A DNA stretch of 6,031 bases from Victivallaceae bacterium (GTDB lineage Bacteria > Verrucomicrobiota > Lentisphaeria > Victivallales > Victivallaceae). A model generated the notes under the pieces. That model saw nothing but the letters and a program-made list of their open reading frames with translations. It searched no databases and was not told where the DNA came from. A program made the translations under genes and the position numbers. Location: positions 1 to 6,031 of the forward strand of contig JAQUOK010000221.1 in NCBI GenBank assembly GCA_028717165.1. Reading direction: 5' to 3'. Below, piece by piece: positions 5,404-6,031 of this stretch (position 1 is the stretch's first letter; each line of letters starts with the position of its first letter).

Positions 5404-6031
5404 TTAAAAGACAAATTCGGCTTGTTTTACCGCCGAATTCCAGACCACCGGCTTACGCTGCAAATTCTTTAAAGCCTGATTTATGCCGGAAAACGGACGG
5501 CTTCCCATAAAGCCGCGCGAGGCCGACAGCGGCGAGGGATGCGCGCCGCAAATAATACGATGCCGGTTTTCATCGATTAAAACGGCTTTTTTGCGGGCCG
5601 GGCCGCCCCAGAGTACGAAAACGCCGGGTTCAGCTTTGTAGCTGACTGCTTTGATAACGGCGTAGGTGAATTTTTCCCAGCCCCGTTTCTGGTGCGACTG
5701 CGCCTGTCCGGCACGTACGGTCAGAACGGTATTGAGCAGCAGGACGCCCTGTTCCGCCCAGGTTTCCAGGCAACCGCTGTCCGGGGCGTTAATTTTCAGA
5801 TCCGCGCTCATTTCCTTGTAAATATTGCGCAGCGAAGGAGGTTTTTTCACCCCGTCCGGCACGGAAAAACATAAACCGTGGGCCTGTCCCTCACCGTGAT
5901 AAGGATCCTGGCCGAGGATTACCACTTTTACTTTGGCAAGGGGAGTCATGGACAGAGCATTGAAGATTTTTCCCCGCGGCGGATAAACCGTTTCATTTTC
6001 CCATTCCGTATCGAGAAAGTTCTGCAGTTCC
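5404..6031 (-). CDS. ung: Uracil-DNA glycosylase, family 1 (5' end beyond window)
   Basis: Ung removes uracil from DNA as the first step of base-excision repair. About 209 codons are visible, and the frame stays open through the window edge at 6031, so the start and probably the first 15-20 residues are missing. The visible part opens with the family's ELQNFLDTEW, then YPP and IFNAL, followed by the water-activating loop GQDPYH (catalytic Asp codon at 5905-5907). Next come the uracil-binding GLCFSV, the LLLNTVLTVR strand, WGGPA and the DNA-intercalating loop HPSPLSASRGFMGSRPF. Internal ATG 5949 would cut off conserved residues and is not the start. All key motifs are intact. The next gene follows after 25 bp, probably in one transcript. 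Confidence 0.96.
   Translation of the reverse strand, partial: ELQNFLDTEWENETVYPPRGKIFNALSMTPLAKVKVVILGQDPYHGEGQAHGLCFSVPDGVKKPPSLRNIYKEMSADLKINAPDSGCLETWAEQGVLLLNTVLTVRAGQAQSHQKRGWEKFTYAVIKAVSYKAEPGVFVLWGGPARKKAVLIDENRHRIICGAHPSPLSASRGFMGSRPFSGINQALKNLQRKPVVWNSAVKQAEFVF

Noticed and set aside
4989..5510. 173-residue plus-strand open frame spanning the ung 3' end and the hypothetical gene
   Set aside because: It overlaps certain ung coding sequence on the other strand, crosses the heptamer repeat and shows no protein motif. Equal length to the minus-strand gene is coincidental.

Overview
The window is a chromosomal stretch from a bacterium that carries housekeeping genes alongside a eukaryotic-type (Hanks) Ser/Thr kinase. 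Base composition looks intermediate, roughly half G+C, and spacing is compact. NrdR, a 447-residue NADP-type glutamate dehydrogenase and family-1 uracil-DNA glycosylase show a bacterium but no particular clade. The kinase style and several lineage-restricted-looking genes would fit the Planctomycetes-Verrucomicrobia-Chlamydiae/Lentisphaerae group. That placement is a guess, not a demonstration.

Layout: (1) 1-1518, plus strand: a T-rich leader with a candidate promoter, nrdR, and 5 bp later a 316-residue protein whose N-terminus looks like a second ATP-cone domain. (2) 1526-3032, minus strand: a cytosolic Ser/Thr kinase followed 25 bp later by a small four-helix membrane protein, converging on the nrdR unit with only a 7-bp gap. 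(3) 3033-3209: kinase promoter region with an 11-bp inverted repeat that includes the kinase Shine-Dalgarno, then a strong terminator for gdhA. (4) 3210-4553, minus strand: gdhA. (5) 4554-4856: a 303-bp intergenic region holding three TACA-N4-TGTA dyads, poly-purine tracts and the terminator of the next unit. (6) 4857-6031, minus strand: ung (5' end outside the window) followed, across a three-unit heptanucleotide repeat, by an unrecognised 173-residue soluble protein.

Working together: nrdR and its neighbour suggest a nucleotide-sensing unit around ribonucleotide reductase control. The kinase and membrane protein look like a two-gene signalling unit. gdhA is a stand-alone ammonium-assimilation gene with its own terminator and probably its own regulator. 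ung is DNA repair with a passenger gene of unknown role. No tRNA, rRNA, CRISPR, insertion sequence or phage gene was seen. The most unusual items are the kinase catalytic loop with Cys in place of both Arg and Lys, the ATP-cone protein beside nrdR, the triple dyad upstream of gdhA and the possible self-sequestering kinase ribosome-binding site.
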